Shown here one piece after another: positions 7,493 through 16,786 of a stretch of 64,000 nt of DNA. This stretch comes from Pseudomonas sp. TNT3 (GTDB lineage: Bacteria > Pseudomonadota > Gammaproteobacteria > Pseudomonadales > Pseudomonadaceae). Every line of letters begins with the position of its first letter. The stretch's first letter is position 1. Below the pieces are notes generated by a model. That model worked only from the letters and a program-made list of their open reading frames with translations, was not told the DNA's origin and ran no database searches. Made by a program: the position numbers and the translations under genes. The stretch lies in assembly GCF_010095445.2 (NCBI RefSeq), contig NZ_WFGV02000005.1:62001-126000 (forward strand), in the 5' to 3' direction.

Positions 7493-8646
7493 CGCGCAAG
7501 TTCGCCAGGGCGCAGGTGTTCACGCTGGGGTTTCGGCCGTTCTTTCTGGCCGGCGCGGGGTTTGCGGCGATTGCCGTTGCGGTCTGGGGCCTGTGGCTAT
7601 ACGGCTGGTTTCCAGCGGCGCAACCCGTGGGCGGCATGCTGGTCTGGCATCGGCATGAGATGCCGTTCGGGTTCGCCTCGGCGATCATTGGCGGATTTCT
7701 GCTGACGGCAGTGCCGAACTGGACCGGGCGTCCAGGTCTGCACGGCGGGCCGCTTATCGGTCTTTTGCTGGTGTGGCTGACGGCGCGACTCGCTTGGTGG
7801 CTGCCGATGCCGTCGGTGGTATTGATTGCGTTGCAAATCCCGTTTCTGCCGTTACTGGCCTGGATGTTGGGCCGCGAGCTGATCGCTGCCGGCAAACGCG
7901 ACAACTATCCGATTCTGCTGGTGATCGCCTTGCTCGCGGGTTGCCAGGCCATGACGCTGGTGGGGATCTCCACCGAGGATGTCGACCTGCAACGGCGGGG
8001 CGTACTGGCGGCGTTGTGGTTAATCGGCGCGCTGATGAGCGTGATCGGCGGGAGGGTGATTCCGTTCTTCATTCAAAGAGGTTTGAATCGCCCCACCGCC
8101 TCAGTGGCGCAACCCTGGCTGTTCAAAGGGTTACTGCTCGGCGGGATGCTGGCGGCGCTGTCGTTTGCCGCAGGGTTGGACAACGTCCCCAACCGCTGGC
8201 TCGCCGTTTTGTTTGGGCTGATGGGCGGTTTGCATCTGCTGCGGCTCTGGCGCTGGTACGACCGGGGTATCTGGCGTGTGCCGTTGCTCTGGTCGCTGTA
8301 CCTTGCCTATGCCTGGCTGGTGGTTGCAGCGCTGGCGATGGCGCTGTGGCATGCGGGGCTGATGCCACAACAAAGCCTCGCCACGCATTCGCTGGCGGTG
8401 GGAGGAATCGGCGGTTTGATCCTGGCGATGATTGCGCGGGTCAGTCTCGGTCATACAGGGCGACCGTTGCAGCCATCGAAGGCAATCATCCTTGGATTCG
8501 CCTTGCTGTCCATTGGTGCGGTCTGTCGCGTCTTGCTGGTGCCGTTTTCCACTGTCGGCCTGGGCATCTCGGCGTTGCTCTGGTGTGTTGCGTTCGGGCT
8601 GTTCCTGATGCGCTATACCGGCATCTTGCTGGGGCCAAGGGTTTAG
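7468..8646 (+). CDS. nnrS: NnrS-family haem/copper membrane protein
   Basis: NnrS proteins are about 400-residue, twelve-helix membrane proteins that contain haem and copper in the Rhodobacter member and help cells withstand nitrosative stress. This 392-residue protein shows the family opening GFRPFFLAGAGFA, then HRHEMPFGFASAIIGGFLLTAVPNW with its histidines (about residues 60-85), GGRVIPFFIQRGLN (near 190-205) and ATHSLAVGGIGGLILAMIARVSLGHTGRPL (near 305-335). The ATG at 7468 overlaps ppyR by 25 bases. A GTG at 7489 with GGAG 7 bases upstream is an alternative start giving a 1-base GTGA overlap. The protein shares the sigma-54-like promoter of ppyR. Confidence 0.92.
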   Translation: MPGRSWSVTRKFARAQVFTLGFRPFFLAGAGFAAIAVAVWGLWLYGWFPAAQPVGGMLVWHRHEMPFGFASAIIGGFLLTAVPNWTGRPGLHGGPLIGLLLVWLTARLAWWLPMPSVVLIALQIPFLPLLAWMLGRELIAAGKRDNYPILLVIALLAGCQAMTLVGISTEDVDLQRRGVLAALWLIGALMSVIGGRVIPFFIQRGLNRPTASVAQPWLFKGLLLGGMLAALSFAAGLDNVPNRWLAVLFGLMGGLHLLRLWRWYDRGIWRVPLLWSLYLAYAWLVVAALAMALWHAGLMPQQSLATHSLAVGGIGGLILAMIARVSLGHTGRPLQPSKAIILGFALLSIGAVCRVLLVPFSTVGLGISALLWCVAFGLFLMRYTGILLGPRV

Positions 8647-8787
8647 CGACATGGGTGCAAGCGCAAAACGCCACTCTGCGCTTGCCTCAGGACAGTGACT
8701 GCGTGACCGGTGGTCGATGCGCCAGTCCGGTTCGGCAATTTGCGCTTAGCTGTAAGGGATGAACCAGGCGCGCAAAGATGCGCCGTG

Positions 8788-8814
8788 CGGTAGGAGCAAC
8801 GCGTGCTCCCACCG
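8788..8814. repeat. Short inverted repeat between nnrS and the molybdenum hydroxylase genes
   Basis: GGAGCA (8793-8798) and TGCTCC (8804-8809) pair within a longer imperfect palindrome flanked by CGGT and ACCG, followed by AAAAAA. It resembles a degenerate REP half and could also act as a weak terminator for nnrS. The rest of the 203-base gap shows nothing else that I can name. Confidence 0.45.
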
Positions 8815-8849
8815 AAAAAACGCGTCCCCGTGAGTCTGAGGTAACCGCA

Positions 8850-9305
8850 ATGCTGACCCTGAATATCAATGGCAAGGACCAGGCGCTGGATGTCCCCGCG
8901 GACATGCCGCTGCTGTGGGTCCTGCGCGATGTCGCGCACCTTACTGGCACCAAATTCGGCTGTGGCATGGCTCAATGTGGCGCCTGTACGGTGCACGTTG
9001 ACGGCGCGCCGCTGCGCTCATGCATCACGCCCGCCACGGCCGTGGCCCATGGGCAGAAAATTCTCACCATCGAAGGCTTGTCCACCGACGGTTCGCATCC
9101 GGTCCAGCAAGCCTGGGCCGAGCTCGATGTGGTCCAGTGTGGTTATTGCCAGTCCGGTCAGATCATGTCGGCCGCCGCGCTGCTGGCGAAAATCCCCAAG
9201 CCCACTGACGCCGATATCGACCAGGCGCTGTCCGGCAATATCTGCCGCTGCGGCACCTATCCGCGCATTCGTGCGGCGGTGAAACGCGCTGCACAAATCG
9301 GTTGA
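8850..9305 (+). CDS. (2Fe-2S) subunit of a molybdenum hydroxylase (isoquinoline 1-oxidoreductase alpha-like)
   Basis: This 151-residue small subunit carries the electron chain of a xanthine-oxidase-family enzyme. The plant-type ferredoxin cluster uses C38, C43, C46 and C58 (motif CGMAQCGAC then RSC). The second cluster uses CGYC (about 97-100) and CRC (about 132-134, in [13 protein letters not shown]). The start [11 protein letters not shown] is chosen over in-frame upstream codons because the family begins with this strand. The larger catalytic subunit follows after 24 bases. Its GXXR-type order and neighbours match IorA-type aldehyde or N-heterocycle oxidoreductases; the actual substrate is unknown. 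Confidence 0.93.
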   Translation: MLTLNINGKDQALDVPADMPLLWVLRDVAHLTGTKFGCGMAQCGACTVHVDGAPLRSCITPATAVAHGQKILTIEGLSTDGSHPVQQAWAELDVVQCGYCQSGQIMSAAALLAKIPKPTDADIDQALSGNICRCGTYPRIRAAVKRAAQIG

Positions 9306-9329
9306 TGCCTCGGTGAGGGAGGGTGAGCA

Positions 9330-11498
9330 ATGAACAGCTTCAATCCGTTATCGCGGCGTGGATTTCTCAAAGGCAGCGTCGTGTTGGGTGGCGGGCTGGT
9401 GGTGGCGTTCGTCATCCCCGGTGCCCACCGGTTCGCGACGGGCGCCGAGAACCAGGGGAACGTGTTTGCACCGAATGCTTTTCTGCGAATCGGCAATGAC
9501 AACAGCGTCACGGTACTGCTCGGGCATTCGGAAATGGGCCAGGGCATCTGGACCGGCCTGACCATGCTGATCGCTGAGGAACTGGATGCCGATTGGTCGA
9601 CAATCATCGTCGAACACTCTCCGGCCTCTGCTGCCGATTATGGCCTGGCCGGGTTTGGCGGGATGCAGATTACGGGTGGGTCAACGTCGACCTGGATGGA
9701 ATTCGACCGTTACCGCCAGGCCGGCGCGGCAGCCCGGTCAATGCTGATCGACGCGGCAGCCAAGCGCTTCGGCGTAGCGCCTTCGGCCATTCGTACCGAG
9801 TCCGGCGTGGTCATCGCAGGCGACAACCGCGCCACCTATGGCGAGCTGGCGGACGACGCCGGCAAGCTACCCGTGCCCGACCCTGCTTCGATCAAACTCA
9901 AAGAAGCCAAGGACTGGAAACTGATCGGCAAGCCCACTAAACGGCTGGACACGCCAGAGAAAATCACCGGGCGGGCCAAGTTCGGCATCGACGTGCAATT
10001 CGAAGGCCTGATGACGGCGATGGTCGCGCGTTCGCCGGTGTTCGGCGGCAGCGTCAAATCTTTCGAAGGCGCCGAGGCGCTGGCGATTCCGGGTGTGCAC
10101 AAAGTGGTGCAGGTACCCAGCGGTGTCGCCGTCATCGCCGATCATTACTGGGCCGCGAAACTGGGCCGCGATGCACTCAAGGTCGATTGGGACCTGGGCC
10201 CGAACACCGGCCTCGACAGCCAAAAACTGTTGGAGAGTTTCCGCAAGCTCGCGGGCACCACAGGGCTGCCAGCCAGCACGGCCGGCGACGCCCAGGGCAC
10301 GCTGGGCAAGGCGGCGAAAACGATCGACGTCGAATACAGCGTGCCTTACCTGGCCCACGCTCCGATGGAGCCGCTTAACTGCACCGTGAAAATCACCCAG
10401 GACAAATGCGAGATCTGGACGGGTACGCAGTTTCAGACACTGGATCAAATGATCGCCGGAAAAATCACCGGGCTGAAGCCTGAGCAGGTCATTATTCACA
10501 CCGAATTTCTCGGCGGCGGGTTTGGTCGGCGAGCCAACCCGACCTCGGATTTCGTCGCGGAAGCGGTGGAGGTCGCCAAAGCCGCAGGTGGTCCGGTGAA
10601 AACCGTATGGTCGCGAGAAGACGACATACGTGGCGGCTACTACCGGTCGGCGTTTGTGCATCAGGCGCGTATCGGCATGGATGCTGGCGGGATGCCCATT
10701 GCGTGGAAGCATGTCATGGTCGGGCAATCGATCATGGCCTGTACGATGCTCGAAGAGGCGATGGTCAAGGGTGGCATCGACAAAACCTCGGTCGAAGGGG
10801 TGGCGGACAGTCCCTATCTCGAAGGTCTGGCGCATCATCAGGTCGAGCTGCATTCGCCGAAAACCGGCATCAACGTGTTGTGGTTGCGCTCGGTCGGACA
10901 CAGTCATACGGCGTTCGTGATGGAGTCGCTGATCGACGAATTGGCCGAGGCGGCGGGCAAGGACCCGGTCGACTATCGACGCACTTTGCTCAAGGACCAC
11001 CCACGGCATCTCGGCGTGCTCAACCTCGCCGTCGAAAAAGCCAACTGGACAGCGCCGCTGCCGGACGGCCATGCGCTGGGCGTGGCGGTGCATGAGTCGT
11101 TCGGCAGCTACGTCGCGCAAGTGGCCGAAGTGTCCCAGGACAACCTGGCGATCCGTGTGCATCGCGTGGTCTGTGCGGTGGATTGCGGGATTGCGGTGAA
11201 CCCGCAAAGCATCGCGGCGCAGATGGAATCGTGCATCACCTTCGGCCTGGGGTTTGCGTTGCACAGCAAACTGACGTTCAAGGACGGCAAAGTGGTGCAG
11301 TCCAACTACCACGACTATCAAGTGCTGCGCCTGAACGAAATGCCCGTGGTCGAAGTGCACATCGTGCCCAGTACCGACAAGCCCGGAGGCATTGGCGAGG
11401 CGGGGGTACCGCCCACGGCACCTGCGGTGGCCAATGCGGTATTCGCATTGACCGGGCAACGGCTGCGGGAACTGCCGCTGCAACTGTCGGGGGTGTGA
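9330..11498 (+). CDS. Molybdopterin-binding catalytic subunit, Tat-exported (isoquinoline 1-oxidoreductase beta-like)
   Basis: This is the 722-residue catalytic subunit of a molybdenum hydroxylase. The N-terminus LSRRGFLKGS followed by a hydrophobic stretch is a twin-arginine signal, so the enzyme is exported folded and works in the periplasm. Cofactor-binding segments include HSEMGQGIWTGL (about residues 65-76), TEFLGGGFGRRANP near 390-405 and the near-C-terminal GGIGEAGVPPTAPAVANA (about 688-705), whose glutamate is the general base in the family. A separate FAD subunit is absent; this fits the IorAB type, where electrons leave through an external carrier, here probably the cytochrome encoded 1 base downstream. 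Substrate unknown. Confidence 0.92.
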   Translation: MNSFNPLSRRGFLKGSVVLGGGLVVAFVIPGAHRFATGAENQGNVFAPNAFLRIGNDNSVTVLLGHSEMGQGIWTGLTMLIAEELDADWSTIIVEHSPASAADYGLAGFGGMQITGGSTSTWMEFDRYRQAGAAARSMLIDAAAKRFGVAPSAIRTESGVVIAGDNRATYGELADDAGKLPVPDPASIKLKEAKDWKLIGKPTKRLDTPEKITGRAKFGIDVQFEGLMTAMVARSPVFGGSVKSFEGAEALAIPGVHKVVQVPSGVAVIADHYWAAKLGRDALKVDWDLGPNTGLDSQKLLESFRKLAGTTGLPASTAGDAQGTLGKAAKTIDVEYSVPYLAHAPMEPLNCTVKITQDKCEIWTGTQFQTLDQMIAGKITGLKPEQVIIHTEFLGGGFGRRANPTSDFVAEAVEVAKAAGGPVKTVWSREDDIRGGYYRSAFVHQARIGMDAGGMPIAWKHVMVGQSIMACTMLEEAMVKGGIDKTSVEGVADSPYLEGLAHHQVELHSPKTGINVLWLRSVGHSHTAFVMESLIDELAEAAGKDPVDYRRTLLKDHPRHLGVLNLAVEKANWTAPLPDGHALGVAVHESFGSYVAQVAEVSQDNLAIRVHRVVCAVDCGIAVNPQSIAAQMESCITFGLGFALHSKLTFKDGKVVQSNYHDYQVLRLNEMPVVEVHIVPSTDKPGGIGEAGVPPTAPAVANAVFALTGQRLRELPLQLSGV

Positions 11499-11499
11499 G

Positions 11500-12078
11500 A
11501 TGAGACGACATCTGGTACTGGGTGCGGTGATTCTGTTCGGCCTGGCAGCGTATGCCGAAGACCTGTTCGCCGACGATAAAGAAGCCTTGAAGGCGTTCGA
11601 GACGGTGCAGAAAGTCTTCCAGAGCCCCCGTTGCCAAAACTGCCACATTCCCGGCGATTCTCCACTGCAGTTCGACGCGGGCGTTCCCCACGCCATGAAC
11701 GTGGTCCGTGGCATGGATGGCAAGGGCGCGGCGGGTTTGCCCTGTGCTACCTGCCATGCGGAAGCCAATCCGCCGGCCAGTTACGGTCCCAATGCACCGC
11801 CCGGAGCACCGCATTGGAGCCTGCCGCCAGCAGCGCACAAAATGGCCTGGATCGGACTTCCGGCAGACAAACTGTGCGCGATGATCAAGGACCGTTCAAG
11901 CAATGGCGATCGGGATTTTGCGGCGCTGATCAAACATGTCAGCGATGACAAGCTGGTGCTATGGGGCTGGAACCCTGGTGCAGGTCGAGCGCCGGTACCG
12001 GTGCCACACGACATTTTTGTCGCCCAGTTCAAGCTTTGGGCTGATGCAGGAGGGCCTTGCCCCGTCGAGGGTATCTGA
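11500..12078 (+). CDS. Periplasmic cytochrome c partner of the molybdenum hydroxylase
   Basis: This 192-residue protein has a signal-like N-terminus (MRRHLVLGAVILFGLAAYAE) and two CXXCH haem c motifs, CQNCH at 45-49 and CATCH at 82-86. It should therefore be exported and carry two haems. The ATG lies 1 base after the stop of the catalytic subunit, so the three genes form an operon. The most economical role is to take electrons from the 2Fe-2S subunit toward the respiratory chain. The two haem motifs are only about 37 residues apart, and the second half (about 87-192) has no further motif that I recognise. Confidence 0.85.
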   Translation: MRRHLVLGAVILFGLAAYAEDLFADDKEALKAFETVQKVFQSPRCQNCHIPGDSPLQFDAGVPHAMNVVRGMDGKGAAGLPCATCHAEANPPASYGPNAPPGAPHWSLPPAAHKMAWIGLPADKLCAMIKDRSSNGDRDFAALIKHVSDDKLVLWGWNPGAGRAPVPVPHDIFVAQFKLWADAGGPCPVEGI

Positions 12079-12152
12079 CCAGCGGTAGCAAAATAGTGAG
12101 TCATACCGGGAAAGGGGGTCTCTAATGTATATACCTTCCAACGGAGTGACTG

Positions 12153-12767
12153 ATGGTCGTTTCAGGAAAACCGGGTAAATCCGGTGCTCACACAGAGCTC
12201 TCATGCGAACGCAGTGTTCTCGAAAATGCAGTGCAAGATCGGGAACGGATGAGAGAGCTGGCACGCTCGTTCGAGCAACAGCTAACGGCGGTGCAAATGG
12301 CAAGCATGGACGAGTTGACCCTGCTGACGAACCTTCACGGGTTTCTGGTTCTGGCCCAGTTGTGGCTGGATGCCTGTCAGCAGCTGGAGAAACCGGCGAC
12401 GTTGCTGCTATTCGACCTGACTTATTTCAACCAGATCAACGACGTGTACGGGCGTGGCGAGGGCGACAAAGCCCTGAAATCCTTTGCCGATGTTTTGCGT
12501 ATCGCCTTTCGCGAAAGTGACGTGGTTGGACGCGTAGGCGGTGATGAGTTCGCGGTGCTGTTGGCCGGCTCGTCTGCGGTAGAAATCGCCGGTATCAGGG
12601 CGAGGGTTCAGGAAATGCTCGATGAGCGCCTTGCCACCGCGCACCCTGGTTACGACATTCGCTTCAGCATTGAACAAATCGAATTCGATCCTGCGACTCA
12701 CGGCACTGTTGATGGCCTGATGGCCGCGATTGATCTTGCGCGGCACCAGGGATCGGTCCGGTTTTAA
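12153..12767 (+). CDS. GGDEF-domain diguanylate cyclase
   Basis: This 204-residue cytoplasmic protein has a short N-terminal helical region (about 1-45) and one GGDEF domain. The active-site motif is intact (GGDEF, residues 129-133), and the inhibitory site RESD (R120, D123) lies exactly five residues before it, so product inhibition by c-di-GMP is expected. The family opening appears as DELTLLTNLHGF near 49-60, somewhat degenerate. No sensory domain or membrane segment is visible, so input may come through the helical N-terminus or a partner. A possible alternative start (ATG) lies inside the N-terminal helix. The gene stands alone. Confidence 0.9.
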   Translation: MVVSGKPGKSGAHTELSCERSVLENAVQDRERMRELARSFEQQLTAVQMASMDELTLLTNLHGFLVLAQLWLDACQQLEKPATLLLFDLTYFNQINDVYGRGEGDKALKSFADVLRIAFRESDVVGRVGGDEFAVLLAGSSAVEIAGIRARVQEMLDERLATAHPGYDIRFSIEQIEFDPATHGTVDGLMAAIDLARHQGSVRF

Positions 12768-12785
12768 GCGTCCTGCGTCTCTCAC

Positions 12786-13211
12786 TCATTTGGCAAACAG
12801 CTGATCGATGTCCTTGAAGGCCTTGAACTCCAGTGCGTTACCGCAAGGATCGAACAGGAACATTGTGGCCTGCTCGCCCACCAACCCCTGAAATCGGATG
12901 CCGGGCTCGATCACGAAGCGCGTGCCCAGGGATTGCAAACGCTCGGCCAGGGCCTCCCATTCCGACATCCCCAATACCACGCCGAAATGCGGCACGGGCA
13001 CGTTGTGGCCGTCGACGGCATTGGTGTGGGCGGCTTCCTGGGAAGCATTCTTCGGTGCCAGATGGATCACAAGCTGATGGCCGAAGAAGTTGAAGTCGAC
13101 CCAATGATCGCTGGAACGGCCTTCTTCCAGCCCGAACACGGCCGCGTAAAAATGGCGCGCGGCGGCGAGGTCGTAAACCGGGATGGCCAGGTGAAAAGGA
13201 GAAAGAGACAT
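12786..13211 (-). CDS. VOC-superfamily (glyoxalase/dioxygenase fold) protein
   Basis: This 141-residue protein has the paired beta-alpha-beta-beta-beta units of the VOC fold. It opens [19 protein letters not shown], where the early histidine is a usual metal ligand, and closes [15 protein letters not shown] with the usual glutamate ligand. The start MSLSPFHLA (complement 13209-13211) is chosen because the upstream extension is not conserved-looking. It is divergent from a LysR regulator with about 107 bases between them, the classic arrangement of a LysR-type regulator and its target. Members with [11 protein letters not shown] openings are often annotated as glyoxalase-like or fosfomycin-resistance-like, but the activity cannot be told. 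Confidence 0.88.
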   Translation of the reverse strand: MSLSPFHLAIPVYDLAAARHFYAAVFGLEEGRSSDHWVDFNFFGHQLVIHLAPKNASQEAAHTNAVDGHNVPVPHFGVVLGMSEWEALAERLQSLGTRFVIEPGIRFQGLVGEQATMFLFDPCGNALEFKAFKDIDQLFAK

Positions 13212-13318
13212 GCGCGGGATCTCGATAGAGTGAACGCTGAGTTTATCTCTGTGAATTGTGTTTGAAAGACGATAGTTTTTGCGCCGAGCATGAATTATTT
13301 CGATCAGTCGAGACGCCA

Positions 13319-14197
13319 ATGTTACGAGAGCTGAAAACCTTCCTCGCTGTCGCGCGCTACGGCACCTTTGCCGCGGCGGGCATGCACATTGGCCTTACCC
13401 AGTCGGCGGTCAGCGCGCAGATTCGTAATCTTGAGCAGGCACTGGGTATTCGCCTGTTCGATCGTACGGGGCGCCAGGCACTGCTGAATGCGGCGGGGCT
13501 GCGCGCGTTGCCGATGGCCAGGGACATGCTCGACACGTTCAGCCGCATGGCGATCAGCGATGACGTGAGCGAATACCGGGGAGAGCTGAAAATCGGGGCG
13601 GTAGCGACGGCGCAAACCGGCTTGCTGCCACAGGCATTACTGCGTTTACGGCAACAGGCGCCCCAGCTGGAACCGAAACTGGTGCCTGGGGTATCGCTGA
13701 ACTTGTTGAGTCAGGTGGACACGGGCGAAGTGGACCTGGCAATCCTGATCAAACCGCCGTTCGAACTGCCCAAGGAACTGTCGGCGCAGGTTATTCGACG
13801 GGAGCCTTTTGTCCTGATTGTTCCACTCGATCAGCCGGGCGATGACCCGTTGCAGTTACTGACTGACCATCCCCATGTGCGCTATGACCGGAACTCGTTC
13901 GGCGGACGCCTGGTGACGCGCTTTTTGCGTGAGCAGCGGATCGACGTGCAGAGTGCTCTTGAGCTGGATGAGCTGGAGGCCATCGTGAAAATGGTCGAGT
14001 GCGGGCTGGGCGTTTCGTTGCTGCCTCGGGCCGGGCTGTGGCTTGAGTATGGCGCTAAGGTCAGGGTGATCCCGTTGGGCGAACTGACGTTTTATCGGGA
14101 GATGGTGTTGTTGCAGCGGTACAGCCATCGTATGCAGCCGATCCAGCAATTGTTTGCGCAGTGCCTGAGAGGCGAATCAGCCACCCTGCAAGAGTGA
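13319..14197 (+). CDS. LysR-family transcriptional regulator
   Basis: This 292-residue protein has the N-terminal winged helix-turn-helix typical of LysR proteins ([20 protein letters not shown], then [19 protein letters not shown], about residues 3-48). It is followed by a periplasmic-binding-protein-like effector domain. The start MLRELKTF is chosen from the family pattern. It is divergent from the VOC protein gene, which is the likely target. The last codons run into a REP-type repeat at 14194, so the C-terminus ATLQE may have been shaped by the repeat insertion. The effector is unknown. Confidence 0.92.
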   Translation: MLRELKTFLAVARYGTFAAAGMHIGLTQSAVSAQIRNLEQALGIRLFDRTGRQALLNAAGLRALPMARDMLDTFSRMAISDDVSEYRGELKIGAVATAQTGLLPQALLRLRQQAPQLEPKLVPGVSLNLLSQVDTGEVDLAILIKPPFELPKELSAQVIRREPFVLIVPLDQPGDDPLQLLTDHPHVRYDRNSFGGRLVTRFLREQRIDVQSALELDELEAIVKMVECGLGVSLLPRAGLWLEYGAKVRVIPLGELTFYREMVLLQRYSHRMQPIQQLFAQCLRGESATLQE

Positions 14198-14278
14198 GCC
14201 AGCTCGCGATAGTGGCTTGCCAGGCGACATACATGCTGAATGACATACCGATATTGCGAGCAGGCTCGCTCCCACAAG
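14194..14278. repeat. REP/REPIN-type inverted repeat
   Basis: Arms around GTGAGCCAGCTCGCGATA (14194-14211) and TATTGCGAGCAGGCTCGCT (14252-14270) pair imperfectly with a spacer of about 40 bases. It begins inside the last codons of the upstream LysR gene and ends just before the fabI terminator. Confidence 0.75.
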
Positions 14279-14309
14279 GGAGTTGTGTTGTCCGGTAAAT
14301 TGCAGGCGT

Positions 14310-14341
14310 AAAAAAACCCGCCTGAAGAGGCGGGTTTTTTT
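14310..14341. terminator. Rho-independent terminator downstream of fabI (bidirectional)
   Basis: The stem AACCCGCC-TGAAGA-GGCGGGTT is flanked by an A run on the left and a T run on the right, so it can end transcription from both the LysR gene and fabI. Confidence 0.9.
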
Positions 14342-14358
14342 CATTGGCGAGCTGAAGA

Positions 14359-15153
14359 TTACTCTTCGAGGCTGCCCATGGCGGTGGTGTTGAAACCGCC
14401 GTCTACGTACATGATTTCGCCGCTGATGCCCGAAGCCAGGTCCGAGCACAGGAAGGCGCCGGCGTTGCCGACTTCGTCGATGGTGACGTTACGACGCAGC
14501 GGAGTTTGCGCTTCGTTGGCGGCCAGCATCTTGCGGAAGTTCTTGATGCCGGAAGCGGCGAGGGTGCGGATCGGGCCGGCCGAGACGCAGTTGACGCGGG
14601 TGCCGTCCGGGCCCAGGGAGCCGGCCAGGTAACGCACGCCAGCTTCCAGGGAAGCTTTGGCCATGCCCATGACGTTGTAGTTAGGCATCGTGCGCTCAGC
14701 GCCCAGGTACGACAGGGTCAGCAGGCTGCCGTTGCGGCCTTTCATCATTTCGCGACCGGCTTTGGCCAAGGCCACGAAGCTGTAGGCGCTGATGTCGTGA
14801 GCAATACGGAAACCTTCACGGGTGGTGGCTTCGGTGAAGTCGCCATCCAGCTGGTCGCCCGGTGCGAAGCCGACGGAGTGCACGATGCAATCCAGGCCGT
14901 CCCACTTTTTGCCCAGTTCAACGAAGACCTTGGCGATTTCTTCATCGCTGGCCACGTCGCACGGGAAGCACAGGTCCGGGTTCGAACCCCAGCTTTGTGC
15001 GAACTCTTCGACACGACCCTTGAGTTTGTCGTTCTGATAAGTGAAGGCAAGCTCAGCGCCCTCGCGATGCATGGCGGCAGCGATGCCGGATGCGATGGAC
15101 AGCTTGCTGGCGACACCGACGATCAGTACGCGCTTACCGGCGAGAAAACCCAT
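14359..15153 (-). CDS. fabI: Enoyl-ACP reductase (NADH) FabI
   Basis: FabI performs the last reduction of each fatty acid elongation cycle and is the target of triclosan. The 264-residue protein has the altered Rossmann start [20 protein letters not shown], then the [24 protein letters not shown] segment in which the two tyrosines and lysine form the active site (about residues 146, 156 and 163). Length matches the family. It lies 21 bases downstream of the last npp transporter gene on the same strand, as in P. aeruginosa, so it may be read from the operon as well as from its own promoter. A strong terminator follows. Confidence 0.97.
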   Translation of the reverse strand: MGFLAGKRVLIVGVASKLSIASGIAAAMHREGAELAFTYQNDKLKGRVEEFAQSWGSNPDLCFPCDVASDEEIAKVFVELGKKWDGLDCIVHSVGFAPGDQLDGDFTEATTREGFRIAHDISAYSFVALAKAGREMMKGRNGSLLTLSYLGAERTMPNYNVMGMAKASLEAGVRYLAGSLGPDGTRVNCVSAGPIRTLAASGIKNFRKMLAANEAQTPLRRNVTIDEVGNAGAFLCSDLASGISGEIMYVDGGFNTTAMGSLEE

Positions 15154-15174
15154 GTGTTGCTCCTCTCTTTCAGG

Positions 15175-16785
15175 TTATTGCGCAGTGGCTGGTGCCAGGA
15201 AAGCGGCTTCCAGCAACTGCTGTGTATACGGATGTTGGGGGGCGGCAAAGATACTTTGCGCGTCTCCCTGTTCGACCACTTGGCCATGCTTGACCACCAT
15301 CAGCTGGTGGCTCAGCGCTTTGACGACAGCCAGGTCATGGCTGATAAACAGATACGTCAGGTTGTACTTGGTTTGCAGTGAACGCAGTAGCTCCACCACT
15401 TGGCGTTGCACTGTCCGGTCGAGCGCCGAGGTGGGCTCGTCCAGCAGAATCAGCGCCGGTTTTAACACTAATGCTCGGGCAATGGCGATTCTCTGCCGCT
15501 GTCCACCGGAAAATTCATGGGGGTAGCGGTTCCGGGTTTCCGGGTCCAGGCCTACCTCCTTGAGTGCTGCAATAATCGCTTGCTCCTGTTCAGCCTCGGT
15601 GCCCATCTTGTGGATCCGCAGGCCTTCGCCGATGATCTGGCTTACGCACATCCGAGGACTCAAGCTGCCGAACGGGTCCTGAAACACCACCTGCATCTCC
15701 CGCCGTAGCGGTCGAACCTGTTGCTGCGTCAGGCAGTCTAGCTGCTTGCCTTCAAAACGGATCGCGCCTTTGCTGCCGATCAACCGCAAAATCGCCAGAC
15801 CCAGTGTCGACTTGCCGGAACCGCTTTCCCCCACAATTCCCAAGGTCTGGCCTTGAGGCAGGCTGAAGTTGATTCCGTCTACCGCCTTGATGTGATCGAC
15901 CGTCTTTTTCAGCAAGCCTTTCTTGATCGGAAACCAGACTTTCAAGTCCTCGACCTGCAGCAATGGCGGGCCGATGACATTGGTCGCCGGCTTGCCGCTG
16001 GGCTCCGCTGCCAGCAGTTCCCGAGTGTACGGATGCTGCGGCGCGCGGAACAACTCTTCGCACGATGCCTGTTCGACGATGCAACCGCGCTGCATGACAC
16101 ATACTCGATGCGCAATTCTTCGCACCAGGTTCAAATCGTGACTGATCAATAGCAACGCCATGCCCAGGCGCGCTTGCAATTCCTTGAGCAATTCGAGGAT
16201 TTTCAGCTGAACGGTCACGTCCAGCGCAGTGGTCGGTTCATCGGCGATCAACAGTTCCGGCTCATTGGCCAGGGCCATGGCGATCATCACGCGCTGTCGC
16301 TGCCCGCCGGACAATTCATGGGGCAACGCCTTGAGGCGCTTGTGCGGTTCGGGAATACCGACCATTTCCAGCAATTCAAGGGTTCGTTTCGTCGCGATTT
16401 TACCGATCAGGCCTTTGTGGATGCCCAGCACCTCGTTGATCTGCTTCTCGATCGAGTGCAGCGGATTGAGCGAGGTCATCGGCTCCTGGAAGATCATCGC
16501 GATCCGGTTACCGCGGATATGCCGGATGGTTTTTTCTTTCAGGCTCAGCAGGTCCTGTCCCGAATACTCGATGGTCCCGGAGGGATGCCGGGCCAGCGGG
16601 TAGGGCAGCAACCGCAGGATGGAGTGGGCCGTCACGGATTTTCCGGAGCCGCTTTCTCCCACCAGCGCCAGGGTTTCACCGCGCTTGATATCGAAACTGA
16701 CACCTTCAACCACGCGCTGACAGCGCTCTCCCACGACAAATTCGACGGAGAGGTCGCGTACTTCGATCAGATTGTCCTGATTCAT
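15175..16785 (-). CDS. nppD: Peptide ABC transporter ATPase with two nucleotide-binding domains
   Basis: This 536-residue fused ATPase energises the importer encoded with it. Two ABC cassettes are visible: GESGSGKSVTAHSILRL with LSGGQRQRVMIAMAL (first half) and GESGSGKSTLGLAILRL with FSGGQRQRIAIARAL (second half). This is the YejF/NppD architecture. The start MNQDNLIEVRDLSVEF is 1 base after the nppC stop, showing tight coupling. In E. coli the Yej system takes up microcin C-like peptides. In P. aeruginosa Npp imports peptidyl-nucleoside antibiotics and peptides. The gene is the last of the five-gene transporter. Confidence 0.93.
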   Translation of the reverse strand: MNQDNLIEVRDLSVEFVVGERCQRVVEGVSFDIKRGETLALVGESGSGKSVTAHSILRLLPYPLARHPSGTIEYSGQDLLSLKEKTIRHIRGNRIAMIFQEPMTSLNPLHSIEKQINEVLGIHKGLIGKIATKRTLELLEMVGIPEPHKRLKALPHELSGGQRQRVMIAMALANEPELLIADEPTTALDVTVQLKILELLKELQARLGMALLLISHDLNLVRRIAHRVCVMQRGCIVEQASCEELFRAPQHPYTRELLAAEPSGKPATNVIGPPLLQVEDLKVWFPIKKGLLKKTVDHIKAVDGINFSLPQGQTLGIVGESGSGKSTLGLAILRLIGSKGAIRFEGKQLDCLTQQQVRPLRREMQVVFQDPFGSLSPRMCVSQIIGEGLRIHKMGTEAEQEQAIIAALKEVGLDPETRNRYPHEFSGGQRQRIAIARALVLKPALILLDEPTSALDRTVQRQVVELLRSLQTKYNLTYLFISHDLAVVKALSHQLMVVKHGQVVEQGDAQSIFAAPQHPYTQQLLEAAFLAPATAQ

Positions 16786-16786
16786 T

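Noticed and set aside
9867..11768. Long minus-strand reading frame of 633 codons
   Set aside because: It lies opposite the molybdenum catalytic subunit and the cytochrome gene, has no recognisable motif and shows the His/Arg-rich composition of a GC-driven shadow frame.
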